Assembly (NCBI GenBank): GCA_943736015.1
Contig: OX031059.1
Location: 45,209,159-45,273,158, forward strand
Reading direction: 5' to 3'
DNA length: 64,000 nt
Source of the DNA: Tridacna crocea
Lineage: Eukaryota; Mollusca; Bivalvia; Cardiida; Cardiidae
The notes beneath the pieces were generated by a model that worked only from the letters and a program-made list of their open reading frames with translations, was not told the origin of the DNA and did no database searches. Shown one piece after another: positions 20,123 through 31,678 of this stretch (position 1 is the first letter of the stretch; every line of letters begins with the position of its first letter). The translations under genes were made by a program, and so were the position numbers.

Positions 20123-20355
20123 TTAACTCTTTCCCACACAATGACGACTTTTGACGACCCTTGGAAAGAAGCCTATTGAAATCATTGTGGGAAAAGGAGA
20201 AAATGCCAGCTACTAGCATTTTCTCATTTTCCTACAATGTTTTCTACCCTATCAAGATCAAATTCCATTATTTGACTCATATTTGAATTGACGTCTGTAA
20301 AATGTGTTCAATTTGGGCAAAGCTATTCTTTTTTTTTTGTCTGGTAAAGAGTTAA
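20123..20355 (-). mobile_element. F1 copy
   Basis: Full length; core ATGCCAGCTACTAGC; ends TAAAGAGTTAA. Confidence 0.8.
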
Positions 20356-20546
20356 AGAATATTCATATCTCTTTGGCACTGGACGATTTGAACGTTGTAT
20401 CGATAATACTATGGGAATTTCTGTCAAAATATCGACAAGAAATACAAGAGAATTTATAGCAATGAATGCTCTACTCTATGTTCTATAAGAGTATTGAAGT
20501 GGTCCGCTAGATTGGCGGCACGCAACATCTGTAACCGTTAGGATCT

Positions 20547-20727
20547 GTAGCTCTTTACCTTACAACAAGTTTTTGACTCGTCCAATATCATTTGGAGAGG
20601 ACAATTTAAATGTAGCTCAAATGATGTGATTCATCTTTCCGAAGGTAGAAAACATTGTGGGAAATGAGAAAATGCTGTTTTTCATTCTAACAGACGGATT
20701 CTTTAAAACAAAAAACTCTCTGGTTAA
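20547..20727 (+). mobile_element. F1 copy, decayed right half
   Basis: GTAGAAAACATTGTGGG is present; no partner core arm. Confidence 0.5.
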
Positions 20728-21034
20728 GAGATTGTTGTATATGTTTACCAATAATTTTCTAGCGATTCAGACTCCACTTTCTTGCAGATTAAATTCTGTG
20801 ACGCTTTATAATACAATATGATGATCGCAATATGACTGAATAGTGATTGAGAATTGATACTATTTAAAAAATAACCAGGGGCCTTGATCTCAAGACCTTA
20901 CTCGGAGAGGGAGACAGACAGAAACAGAGAGAGGCAGAGTTTTTTTAAATTTGATCTCGGGCATATAAAATCTTATTGTTTATTTCTTATCTTCATGTCA
21001 TAGGCGCTTTAAAAATTTGGGATTAAGGGAAATA

Positions 21035-21400
21035 ATTTCATAATTTGTTCTTCTTTCCGCGTTTTCAAGTGGCATGATCTTGTCCAGCGGTATTCTTTCT
21101 CTTTTTAACGAAATTCTTCTTATTTATTCTTCTGCTTAAATTTATTTGCTAAATATGAAATTTCAATTATTTGAGATGTCATTTGTAACCTTGGAAAATT
21201 AATATAACGATTTTTTTTTCTGAAGTTCGTAATATAAAAAAAAAAGCCTTGCTCATGTTTCGGTTATTTGATTTCGCTTTATTTACAAAACCATGGCGAA
21301 AACAGACTGTGTATCAGATCAAATTCGCAAGAAAAATGGATTTAGATAGCAAATTCTGTGGCAGTCTGCCTTTTAAACTCACCACCATTGGATAGTTAAA
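21035..21400 (+). mobile_element. F8 element, copy 2 (right part)
   Basis: Shares TTCCGCGTTTTCAAG, ACAAAACCATGGCGAAA and GGCAGTCTGCCTTTTAAAC with copy 1. Confidence 0.65.
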
Positions 21401-21547
21401 ACTAAGCCACATTGTTTATCTTTGTTACGAAATTGCCGCATCATCCTAACAGTTTGATGGTATTTGATCCACTTCTTCGATCTTACGTGTTTTTGTTGTT
21501 GTAGAACCACTCCCTGTTATAACAGAAACTTAAGCGGGAGAAAACGT

Positions 21548-21789
21548 TTAACCCTTTACTCCACAGATACTCATTTCTACGCATTGCTTGTAGGAGCCTT
21601 TGGAAAACATTGTGGCAAAAGATGAAATTGCTCGTGACGAGCAATTTCACCTTTTGCCACAATGTTTTCTATGCTATCAAAAGGTGTCATATATACATAA
21701 AAAAAAAAAAAAAAAAACAGCTTCAACCTTGCTGTTATTTAGGGTCAATGAGAGATACCATAGAAATGTCTTATGGGGTAAAGGGTTAA
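21548..21789 (+). mobile_element. F1b copy
   Basis: Core GAAATTGCTCGTGACGAGC; an A run of about 20 expands one arm near 21700. TTAA at both ends. Confidence 0.85.
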
Positions 21790-21924
21790 CAATGATGAAT
21801 GTAGCTTCGTAAAAATCGTGACATTTTTCGGGATATAATGACCCGATCAAATGGACAATGGTTATGATTATTTATTCCCAAGAGATTTTCTTGTAAATTT
21901 CTGTGAACAGTCCTAACACGATCA

Positions 21925-22148
21925 ACTTACTCTTTCCACAAAGAAAGACCAGTCCAATATTAAAGCATTCGCAGACAACAAAAAAATGTGACTGAAAAAT
22001 TGAAATTTGTTTATGAAATGGTAGAAAATATTTTGGAAAAAAAAGGAGAAAATGCTGATTAACAGCATTTTCGCCTTTTCCCACAATGTTTTCAAAAAGC
22101 TTCATTCTCAGGGCCGTTAAAAGTCAGGATTGAGTAGTAAAGGGGTAA
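21925..22148 (+). mobile_element. F1 copy
   Basis: Core GCTGATTAACAGC; both TTAA ends are decayed. Confidence 0.7.
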
Positions 22149-22189
22149 GACATCTAGCAGGGTAACACGTTCCATCATGGCGTCCTGGA

Positions 22190-22305
22190 TCTGGATCTGT
22201 ATACACCAAACATTTGGAAAATCATTCTTTGTCTTATTCTCAAGAATTTTCTGAATTCGAAAGTAACACAATTTCTAATTGACTAAAGCAAATGATTTGG
22301 ATGAT
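22190..22305. mobile_element. F5 left half, truncated
   Basis: TCTTATTCTCAAGAATTTTC, then TAATTGACTAAAGC. It stops where an F1 fragment begins. Confidence 0.55.
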
Positions 22306-22391
22306 CACCTGCTGGTTACCAGCATTTTCTCCTTTTCCCACGTTTTCAAAAGGCTTCTTTCACAGAATCGTGAAAACCAGGGATTGTTGTT
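22306..22391 (+). mobile_element. F1 right-half fragment
   Basis: CTGCTGGTTACCAGC to AAAACCAGGGATTG; joined directly to truncated F5. Confidence 0.6.
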
Positions 22392-22511
22392 AATATAACA
22401 ATACTAAACGAATATAACGTCCTTTTACTCGAAAAAAACTCGTAACTACAGCTTTAGATATAGGCGTTACTATTATTTACAGCAGGAAGGCTGGAACAAT
22501 TCATAGAATAC

Positions 22512-22985
22512 TTTTTTATTTCATGCTTTCCGGTAGGATATCGAGAAATAACAGTGAAAATATTTTTCGATCTTACTCTGGTATCACCAGTAAAAATACC
22601 GATTTTCACGTTCTTGTCGCATAGGTAAATTGCGCGTGCCCTGACAACCAGATGGGAAATATGACGTCATTTACCTTAGATTTCTCGCGCATGACGTAAT
22701 ATTGTAATGCGTTCCTATGCGGGAGGGGTACGCCACAGGGAATAACGGAAAATAACTGCACTGGATTTTTATAAAACTCCTTCCAGAAAGGGTTAAAAGC
22801 ATGAAATAAATAGAATATTTGTTTCTTTCGGCGAAAGATCGAAATATTTCATCCCGTGAACACCATCGGTAATATTTTCACTCGTGGCTGCGCCACTCGT
22901 GAAAATATTACCGATGGTGTCCACTCGATGAAATAAATTTCGATCTTTCACCGAAAAAAACAAATACCCTCTATTTCATCAACCG
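22512..22985. mobile_element. F9 composite foldback, copy 1
   Basis: A unit of about 300 bp with TATTTCATGC ... GCATGAAATA ends (22518-22812) is followed by a palindrome at 22822-22965 (GAAAGATCGAAAT arms, centre GTGGCTGCGCCAC). The same two parts lie in the opposite order at 30.0 kb, so the copies are inverted. Confidence 0.75.
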
Positions 22986-23452
22986 TCATCCGAAATTTGT
23001 AGTATGTCTGGCATGACATTTCAGAGCCGTGCCTAGAACTTGTGGAGCCCAGAACGTACTTGAATACGATAGCGTTAGTATGTGCTGTGATTGAACTGAA
23101 ATTATGTTGAAAGCGACGTAAAACATCGTTCAATTAACGAATCACCCGAAATTTAACCAATATTCCATTGCCATAAGGCGAATCCAATATCTTTGCGCTC
23201 ATCAAATTTAGATAGGAGCTCATCAAATTAGATTCGCAATATGTATGGGGAGACAAATAGAGTCGAATTTCAATTTCATATCTTGAGATACTTTTTTTTA
23301 GGGGGAGGGAATCATTATAAACGTAATGACCCAATTATATTAATGTTAACCCATAACCTTCAAAATATCCTGAAGTTTTAAGCCCGTATTAAAAACATAA
23401 ATGTTGCTGTGTGTTCAAACATATTTTATGGAGAAAAATAGATCCAGATCGG

Positions 23453-23517
23453 ACGGTGTAGATCAAAGATCAGACTGCACGTTCTGTGCAGTCTGATCTT
23501 TGATCTACACTGTCCGC
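23453..23517. mobile_element. F2 palindrome, near perfect
   Basis: GGTGTAGATCAAAGATCAG, centre GCACGTTCTGTGC. Confidence 0.85.
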
Positions 23518-23589
23518 AAAAGGTCAGTGAGTCGCGCAAAACATTTACCATTGGGTTTACCATTTATTACAGGCAAAAGTCGAGACTTT

Positions 23590-23637
23590 AGCTGAAGGCA
23601 TAGATCAAGATCTGGCTGCACTGAGCGTGCAGCCTAG
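23590..23637. mobile_element. F2 half copy
   Basis: GCATAGATCAAGATCTGG, then GCAGCCTAGG; it abuts F5. Confidence 0.4.
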
Positions 23638-23820
23638 GCCCGTACTATTCACCAACCATTCCTAAGTCCATCATTAACGTTATTCTCAAGAGTTTTCTAA
23701 AAATGAAAGTAACGTAACTACTGATTGGCTAAACCAACTAATTCAGCCAATCAGAAGTTGTGTTATATTTTAAATCCAGAATAAGACTGAGAAATGAAAC
23801 GAAGAATAGTTGGTGAGTAC
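23638..23820. mobile_element. F5 foldback
   Basis: TATTCACCAACCATTCC and TAGTTGGTGAGTAC ends; core GATTGGCTAAACCAAC. Confidence 0.75.
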
Positions 23821-23892
23821 AGATAATGCTCCTAAATCCATATCAGCCGTTTGATTGGTCAAGCCTTTAAGACAGAAATTGGCCGTACTCTG

Positions 23893-24005
23893 TGAAAAGG
23901 AGGCTTAATGCATCTGCGAAAAGGATCGACCCAGGTCAGCCTGCGCAGCCCGCGTAGGCTGACATGGACAGAAACTTTTTGCTCATGGTCAATTTTCCGT
24001 GTGTC
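23893..24005. mobile_element. F4 copy
   Basis: GGCTTAATGCATCTGCG, inner hairpin CAGCCTGCGCAGCCCGCG, end GTCAAAGGACC. Confidence 0.6.
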
Positions 24006-24029
24006 AAAGGACCATTATACCTCATGATT

Positions 24030-24215
24030 CATTTTTTACCAAACAACAAGATTTTAGACTTGTCCAAATTGAAAGAATTTGTAGACGTAAAAACAAACAA
24101 AAAAGTAAAAAAAACGTGACCCAAAGATTAAAACTTTACTTTAGAAAAGTATAAAACATTATGGTAGAAAAAGGAGAAAATGCTGGGTACCACAATGCTT
24201 TTAGAAGGCTTCACT
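24030..24215 (+). mobile_element. F1 copy, core half deleted
   Basis: A arm left with an A-rich expansion; the core stops at GCTGGGTACC. Confidence 0.65.
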
Positions 24216-24330
24216 GTCCGCAAAAAAGCCCCAAATGGTATTTAGGAGCGTAAGGGTTAACTTGACTTTTGTCGATGTCTTTATGCAGATTTCTATAGCA
24301 ATTGAAAATGTTTAGGTTTATCGTTCAGCA

Positions 24331-24467
24331 GAGAGTGTAGAGCAAAGATCAGATCACAAGTTCTGATCAGTTTGATTTTGATTTACGCCGTTCAAAGCAG
24401 GTGGTGTATGGCCAAGATCAGACCACAAGTTCTAATCAGTCTGATTTTGATTTACGCCGTCCAAACA
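24331..24467. mobile_element. Two F2 copies in tandem
   Basis: Units at about 24331-24397 and 24402-24467 share ACAAGTTCT centres and GATTTTGATTTACGCCG right arms, unlike other F2 copies, so they arose by local duplication. Confidence 0.75.
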
Positions 24468-24623
24468 AATGGTTGAAATCGCGTTCAGTAGCGAAAGTGT
24501 TCAATTAGTTCATTAAATGATATTTATCTTATTAAAAATATATACTCTCGACATCGCTAGATCACTTGTTATCAGACGTTATTAAGATAAAAGCATATCG
24601 AAAATTGCCTAATTAAAATTGCT

Positions 24624-24852
24624 TTAACCATTTACTCCATAGATACTCATTTCTACACATTTCTTGCAGGAGCCTTTGGAAAACATTGTGGCAAAAGGTG
24701 AAATTGCTCGTGACGAGCAATTTCACCTTTTGTCACAATGTTTTCTATGCTATCAAAAGGTGTCATATACACATAAGAAATTGCTTCATCCTTGCTGTAA
24801 TTTTGGGTCAATTGGAGATACCATAGAAACGCCTTATGGGGTAAAGGGTAAA
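24624..24852 (+). mobile_element. F1b copy
   Basis: Core GAAATTGCTCGTGACGAGC; clear relative of 21548. Confidence 0.85.
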
Positions 24853-24934
24853 TACCTTGTTACAGTACAACCTTTGCCGTTTAAGATTAACCTTCTCGCT
24901 GCCAAAGGCAACTTATTTGAAAAGCTTTTTGCTG

Positions 24935-25000
24935 AAGACGTCGACCTAGATCAGACTGCTCTGAACCTGAAGTCTGATCTTGATTCCACACTGTTCATAA
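24935..25000. mobile_element. F2 palindrome, diverged
   Basis: CTAGATCAGACTGC paired with AGTCTGATCTTGATT. Confidence 0.65.
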
Positions 25001-25018
25001 TGCTGAATTACGGCCTGT

Positions 25019-25246
25019 GTAATGCAGAGAAATGACCCTCCCTACAAAATGACCCAGGGGTCATTTCACTACTTACAGGAATGACACGGGTCATTATTCT
25101 ATGTAGGGAAATTACCCAAGAAATCATTTTACTACGTAGAGGAATGACCCAGGTCATTATTCTACGTAGAGAAGAGGGTCATTTCTCTACTTAGTGAAAT
25201 GACCCACGGGTCATTTTGTAGGGGAGGGCCATTTCTCTGCATTACA
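25019..25246. mobile_element. GACCC foldback element
   Basis: The ends TGTAATGCAGAGAAATGACC and its complement at the right are near-perfect inverted repeats; inside are repeated short palindromes of the form AATGACCC..GGTCATT with CTACGTAG. No other copy in the window. Confidence 0.75.
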
Positions 25247-25502
25247 CCGGTCAAAACCATCTTTTCATTTTAACGATAACCTTTACTCGTTTTCATCCAA
25301 CTTTTAAACTTATTTCATTTCTTTTTTATGAATCTATAATCTTTCTTGTATCTTCATGAATGCTAAATGTTGCCCCTGACGTTTGCAATGTTATACAGAT
25401 TACAGCGGATAGAAAATGCGTGCCATTCTCTGGGGGCTACCAAAGATGTCAACTGATGCGATTTTTTCCGGTTGTAAAAAGAAGAACAATCGCTTTAGTT
25501 TC

Positions 25503-25731
25503 TTAACTCTTTACCAAACGACAAAACTTTAGGCTTGTCCAAAACGGAGGCATTTGCAGACGACAGAATAAAAGTGACTGAAAATTTGAAAATTGTTTTG
25601 TGAAGGGTAGAAAAAATTGTGGGAAAAGGAGAAAATGCTGGTTACCAGCATTTTCTCCTTTTCCCACAATGTTTTCTAAAGGCTTCTTTCTCAGGGTCGT
25701 CAAAAGTAGGGATTGTGTGGTAAACAGTTAA
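25503..25731 (+). mobile_element. F1 copy, near consensus
   Basis: TTAA at both ends; core GCTGGTTACCAGC. Confidence 0.9.
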
Positions 25732-25832
25732 TCCGACCTTATAACTATCTTTTACATAGCTGACGCAATACTACACACTATCAAGTTCCAACAACGCTTG
25801 TTTATTCTCTAGCTATAGATGTATCTTTAATC

Positions 25833-26381
25833 CTTAAAGGTTGGTATTTAGAATTTTCACATCTCACCAAATTAAAAAATATATATCTCACTGAAATTTA
25901 TATGAAAAAATGATACAAATCATCAATAATTAAGACTTATAAAATTTCAAAAAAAATTTTTTTTGATGGTGTTCCCTTAAAAGGCTACGTAGCCGCTTAA
26001 GGTATTTTTAGATTTTGCGCCAAAAATCAATAAAGCATTGTGGGAATGTCAAGTGACTGGCACGTGACTAATAACGCTTAAATTCCATTACATAACAAAC
26101 ATGTAATAATTATTTTCCATAATTTCTTCTTCGGACGGATGTTTGAAACTTCGTCTGTGTATTCCTGTATGTAAAAGAGAGAATTGGTAATCTAAAAATA
26201 GAACGTGTCTCCCGTTGTTGTCAACCTGGGCCGTAGCAAATCTCTAATTTCTCGTGTTGTCGGGTGGTTTTCGACCACTTGGGTTTTATGAACGCAAATT
26301 AAAAGGCTGTAGGAATATAAGGATGATTTTTTTGCATTTTTGTCAAATTTTCGTCCCAAAATCTGAAGGGCCACCTTTAAA
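25833..26381 (+). mobile_element. F6 element, copy 1
   Basis: Ends CCTTAAAGGTTGG and CCACCTTTAA. Landmarks: TCACATCTCACCAAATTAA, GGCTACGTAGCC, GACTGGCACGTGAC, AAAATCTGAAGGGCC. Short AT run at 25880. Confidence 0.8.
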
Positions 26382-26403
26382 AAGAAGCGAAGTATAGGAG
26401 TGT

Positions 26404-26627
26404 AACACATTACCACACAATCCCTACTTTTGACGACCCTTAAAAAAAGCCTTTAGAAAACATTGTGGGAAAAGGAGAAAATGCTGGTAACCAGCATTTT
26501 CTCCTTTTCTCACAATGTTTTCTACTCTTCACAAAACAAATTCCAAATTCAGTCACTTTTATCTTATCGTCTGCTAATACTTTTGATTTGGACAAGCCTA
26601 AAATATTTTCGTTTGGTAATGAGTTAA
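26404..26627 (-). mobile_element. F1 copy
   Basis: Core GCTGGTAACCAGC; ends GGTAATGAGTTAA; left TTAA decayed. Confidence 0.85.
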
Positions 26628-26711
26628 TCAGATTATTATGGACATTTTCTTTAGTCTATCTTTGTCTCAACCTATTTGATATTTTTCTGTATCACTCATA
26701 CCACGGCTAGG

Positions 26712-27075
26712 CATTGTCTGCGCATGTCATATTCTTCGAGGATTCGACCTGTCTTCTTATATGACGCACCACTTTCTCCAATATTGGGGGGGGGGGGGAT
26801 TGTAGTAATACACGCTATAAAGTAGCAATGGAGAAATTGGCATTTATTAATAGGTTTGAGGCGAAATTAGGACTATTTTAGCTCCAGGCTTCTCTAAGCT
26901 GCTGATCATAGCTGAATGCATCTCGCACCAGGTAGCGTTTTATTGAGTAAACGTTTATCTTTTGAATTTCAAAGTAACGGTAGTCGCGTAGAACAGTAGC
27001 CCTGTTCTGTACCCAGGATGCCCAAATTAGATAGATGTGTACTTGTAGACTGCCATCTACCGGGAGATAATGTAG
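26712..27075 (+). mobile_element. F10 dispersed repeat, copy 2
   Basis: Same landmarks as 19.07 kb plus an extra segment with a G run at about 26787. Confidence 0.65.
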
Positions 27076-27488
27076 GGCTAGGGTATTTTGCCTTTTCAAA
27101 CGACTCTTCAAACATGACCGATGCTTATTAAAGGGATTAAACTCGGGAGTCCCTAAAAGTTTGACTATTGAAATCAATTTTAGTTTTAAATGACTATATA
27201 TTGTTTTTTTTGTATTACGGACTTGTAAACCACCCGATTCTTGAAATAATGAAAAAAGAGAGAATTACTCTCTAATCATCGCATGAAAACGACATTTTCT
27301 ACACTTGCTGGTCAGCGTTATCAAAAAATAAATCTGCTTTTTGAAGCACTTACGAAAAGAATATTTCTTAGCATCGTCTTATCGTCTGCTCGACGCAAAA
27401 AGTCGTCTGCAGGAAGAAATGTATCAATATCCTCTCACACAGAATTGTTCATGGCGATTACCAGACCTGCACAGTCAACGAGAATATC
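27076..27488. other. No feature recognised
   Basis: Short frames only; no splice-supported exon seen. Confidence 0.35.
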
Positions 27489-27751
27489 ATCAACCCTTTA
27501 CCATATGACCAAATTTTAGACTGGTCCAAAATGAAAGAACTTGCTGACGACGACAACATAAACGTAACTGAAAATATGCTTCAAGCAGGGTCGAAAACTG
27601 AAAAATTGAAATATGCTTCAAGCAGGGTCGAAAACATTGTAGGAAAAGGAGAAAATGCTGGTTACCAGCATTTTCTCCTTTTCCTACAACGTTTTCAAAA
27701 GGTTTCTATCTCAGGGTCGTAAAAACCAGGGATTGCTTGGTAAAGGGTTAA
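27489..27751 (+). mobile_element. F1 copy with internal duplication
   Basis: A segment containing TGCTTCAAGCAGGGTCG occurs twice, about 41 bp apart, in the A arm, lengthening the copy to about 263 bp. Confidence 0.85.
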
Positions 27752-27845
27752 ACACATATCATACTTTTTCGAGCTGAAATGAAAGTTTGGCAAAAACCTG
27801 AATGTTTCAAAACTACTGTTTGGAATAAAACATCTCCTTATGGGA

Positions 27846-27910
27846 CAATGTGGAACCAAGATCAGTGTACATGTCTGTGCAATCTAATCTTGATCTACAC
27901 CATCCGCAAC
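27846..27910. mobile_element. F2 palindrome, diverged
   Basis: AACCAAGATCAG left, ATCTTGATCTACACC right. Confidence 0.6.
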
Positions 27911-28323
27911 AAGCCATTGCATCGTTCTTAGCAGCACAAGGGTTTTAAATAGTGTGGGCGGACTAAATCTCCTGATTTCCATAACCAATAAAGATTTATA
28001 CCTTATCATGAAACTATCGTTTTCGTATTTTCTCATTCTGTGGATTTCATAAAAATTGTAATCCTCTCAATTAAAATGCACCCAAAGTCTCCCAAGTCAA
28101 TTGATGAGTTATGAAAGTTTTAAACTCCACAGTTCAGATGGTGATTTTTGAAATGCAGACATTTTTAGGTCACACAATACAGAGAAGACATTTTTAGCCA
28201 AAAACATTCTTTTATCATAATTTTCATTATTTTTTTTTTTAGTCATTGACAACCCCCATGTCTTTTGTTTAGGTATCAGGGTATGCCAAGAAAAGGAGAA
28301 TTTTAGTTTCGTCTGGTAAGCAT

Positions 28324-28553
28324 TTAACTCATTACCAAACAACAATATTTTAGGCTTTTCCAAATCGAAATCATTTGCAGACAACAAAATGAAAGTGATT
28401 GAAAATTTGAAATTTGTTTTGTGAAGGGAAGAAAAGATTGTGGGAAAAGGAGAAAATGCTGGTTACCAGCATTTTCTCCTTTTCCAAAATGTTTTCTATA
28501 GGCATCTTTCTCAGGGTCGTCAAAAGTAGGGATTGTTTGATAATAGGCTAAAT
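28324..28553 (+). mobile_element. F1 copy
   Basis: Core GCTGGTTACCAGC; right terminus decayed. Confidence 0.82.
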
Positions 28554-28738
28554 GTATTTTGTGCACAGCAAGTGTTGTAAACTTCTCCAAGTGCCAAGGA
28601 TGGTATGGCGGAAGTGATGAATCTATTGTCATAAACTTAAGGACACTGTCTAGCTAAAAATGACCCGAAATAATGAGCCATGTTTATGATCATCAGCGTG
28701 GGACATTATAATCGTTACTGAATGATGCTTTACTTTCA

Positions 28739-28905
28739 GGACGTAAGTCGCCAAACGTTTTCTATATATATAAAGTAATTCAAATTCTGATTGGCTAAAC
28801 CGAATGGTTTAGCCAATCAGAAGTTGTGTTACTTTGACATTGGAAAAGCCACGAGAATTAGATTACAGATGTAATTAAGAATGATTGGCGAACACAGGTC
28901 TAGGT
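28739..28905. mobile_element. F5 foldback, worn ends
   Basis: Core GCTAAACCGAATGGTTTAGC. Confidence 0.7.
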
Positions 28906-29167
28906 TTTGTTCGTGATATATCGTCGAAAAAACAGAAAAGTTATGCTTGTGCCAACCCCTGCTTCTTTCTTTGAAAACTCGACTTTGTCCGTAAAAACCA
29001 AAGTATCATTTTATGATTCGATCGAACTTTTCGTTCTAACACTGTAGACGGAATATATGTTTCATTAATCGAGGCTTTTACGCAACTTCATCAACAGGAC
29101 CGTTATCTTTTCCTTTCCTGGCATATTTTCTTTGCATTTCTTAAATCCTGCCAAAAGCTGGGGTTCT

Positions 29168-29697
29168 TCCATCCTGGGATACCCCGGGGTCTCCCTATTT
29201 GCTACGCTACATCGACCCCTGGGACAATTAATTGAATTTCCCTCGCTTTACCACTGGCCGAATGCTGGCTTTTCATTGGTTCCATCATCATTTTGTGATG
29301 GGCGAGTGGACTGTACGCTATGACGTTTCGTATCGATTTTCGGCGGCTGATTCAAAGTTTTATTAGTCAATTGTCCCAGGGGTTGCTCATCCTCGGATAC
29401 CCCGGGATCTCCTATCTGCTACGCTACATCGACCCCTGGGACAATTAATTGAATTTCCGTCGCTTTGCCGCTGGCCGAATGCTGGCTTTTCATTGGTTCC
29501 ATAATCATTTTGTGATGGGCGAGTGGAGTGTACGCTATGACGTTTCGTATCGATTTTCTGCGGCTGATTCAAAGTTTTATTAGTCAATTGTCCCAGGGGT
29601 CGATGTAGCGTAGCAAATAGGGAGACCCCGGGGTATCCGAGGATGGGGGTTGCTGTAGCGTAGCAAATAGGGAGACCCCGGGGTATCCGAGGATGGG
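29168..29697. mobile_element. Element with inverted ends and a duplicated body
   Basis: The left end GGATACCCCGGGGTCTCC, then CTACGCTACATCGACCCC, recurs inverted at 29604-29646 and again at 29652-29697. Between them a body of about 220 bp (AATGCTGGCTTTTCATTGG, GTACGCTATGACGTTTCG) is present twice head to tail (from 29168 and from 29388) with few differences. No protein recognised. Confidence 0.75.
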
Positions 29698-30003
29698 GTT
29701 CTTCTCTTTAGCTTAAAATTATCAAAAGGCATGCCAAAACGCAATATAAAGTCTCCTATACAGAACGTAATTTTCACTCAAGAATTCAAATCAATTTTTC
29801 TCACGTACTTTGATTCTGAAACTACACGTAGGAAATGTCACGTGTCTCAATTAACGGAAGTCTTCGGTCAATCGTCTAATCAACTTTGTTGTGATGCAAT
29901 CAGTGTCAAAATGTCAATGGTGTATTAGCGAAAGCAGTGCAATATGAGTATAACCTCCATTTCTGATTTTCTGACAACTATATAGGCTATAGTAGATATG
30001 TGT

Positions 30004-30447
30004 TTTTTTCGTTGAAAGATCGAAATGTATTTCATCGAGTGAACACCATCGGTAATATTTTCACTCGTGGCTGCGCCACGAGTGAAGATATTACCGATGG
30101 TGTTCACGAGATAAAATAAAGTTCGATCTTTCATCGAAAAAAAAAAAAAAATTATTTCATGCTTTTAAACCTTTCTTGGAGGCGCTTTATCAAAATCAAG
30201 TACAGTTCTTTTCCGTTATTCCCCGCGGCGTATCCCTCCCACATAACAACGCATTACAATATTACGTCAAGCGCGAGAAATGTAAGCTAAATGACGTCAT
30301 ATTGCCATCTGGTTGCGAGGCAAGCGCAATTTACCTAGGCAACAAGACCATGAAAATCTGTATTTCTACTGGTCGTACCCGTGGAATATCGATAAATATC
30401 TTCACTGCTATGTCTCGATATCCTGCGGGAAAGCATGAAATAAAATA
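30004..30447. mobile_element. F9 composite foldback, copy 2 (inverted)
   Basis: Palindrome 30014-30140 (centre GTGGCTGCGCCACG), then a unit bounded by TATTTCATGC and GCATGAAATA (30153-30447). Confidence 0.75.
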
Positions 30448-30849
30448 ACCTATTTAAAAAAAAATAAAACCGCTTGGAGTAAAAAGGGGTAAGCATTACT
30501 ATCACCTCTGGAGTTCATGCAAAAGGTAAACTTATCAGTAAGTATACTCCGTGGGTAAAAAATGTCATGGGAACGGAACCCAGTTTTACATGTGAAAAAG
30601 AAAAAAAAAAGGTGTTTCCTTACTTTTTGTATGCTGTGGAAATTCAGTGTTAATACACAAACCCATTTATATTCCAACGAATTCATAATCCATTTCAATA
30701 GATTGTTCACTTTAAAAGAAGCTACGAAGAAAAAGGCTAACCTCAGTGAAAGTACAAAAAAGGAGACTGGAAAATTGATAGTTTTGTAAACTGAAGTTTA
30801 CATTATTGTGGATTTAATGTTTGATTCACCTGCACATTTTCTGCCGGAC
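30448..30849. other. No feature recognised
   Basis: A-rich runs near 30600; no exon supported. Confidence 0.35.
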
Positions 30850-31066
30850 TTAACTCATTACCAAACGATTCCTACTTTTGACGACCCTGAAAAAGAAGTC
30901 TTAAGAAGACATTGTTGGCACATGTAACCAGCATTTTGTCCTTTCCCCACAATGTTTTCTACCCTTCACAAAACAAATTTCAGGTTTTCAGTCACTTTTA
31001 TTTTGTCGTCTGCAAATTCTTTCGATTCGGACAAACCTAAAATTTTGTCGTTTGGTAATGAGTTAA
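30850..31066 (-). mobile_element. F1 copy, core left arm deleted
   Basis: Only CATGTAACCAGC remains at the core, giving 217 bp; both TTAA ends are intact. Confidence 0.82.
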
Positions 31067-31446
31067 AAAGTAAACACGCAACCAAGTAAATACGATGATT
31101 ACCAGGAAAAGTCAGTTCAATAAATTCATGACGGATAAATACGAAAGAATAAAAATTACTAGTTGCTAAACAGTGGGAAAGCAAGTCATAGATTTGAGCA
31201 GCCAGGAATCATACGAAGTACGAGTAATTGGAGGATTATTGTTCGATTTAGAAACATGAACTGGCCAAAATATCTCGGTTGAATGTATTAGTTTTCTCTC
31301 TCGTTGTTTCCAGCCTACGTGTATTGGAGACAAATCAAGAGCTACTGTTAGAAAAAAAAAACTATGAATGACTCCAGCTTTGTTTTATGCGAAGTTTTTC
31401 TGAACTTGGCACAATTTTAATTGCTTTAGACTGTGTGTGAAATGAT

Positions 31447-31678
31447 GTAAACTCTTTACCAAACGACAAAATTTTAGACTGGTCCAGATTGAAAGCATTT
31501 GCAGACGACAAAATAAACATAAATCAAAAATTGAAATTTGTTTCCAGCAGGATAGAAAACACTGTGGGAAAAGGAGAAAATGCTGGTTACCAGCATTTTC
31601 TCCTTTTCCTACAATGTTTTCAAAAGGCATCTTTTCTCAAGGGTCTTAAAAACCAGGGATTGTTTGGTAAAGGGTTAA
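31447..31678 (+). mobile_element. F1 copy, near consensus
   Basis: Core GCTGGTTACCAGC; right end GGTAAAGGGTTAA. Confidence 0.88.

Noticed and set aside
25019-25246. CRISPR-like or regulatory repeat array
   Set aside because: The repeats are mirrored about a centre with no unique spacers, and the context is eukaryotic.
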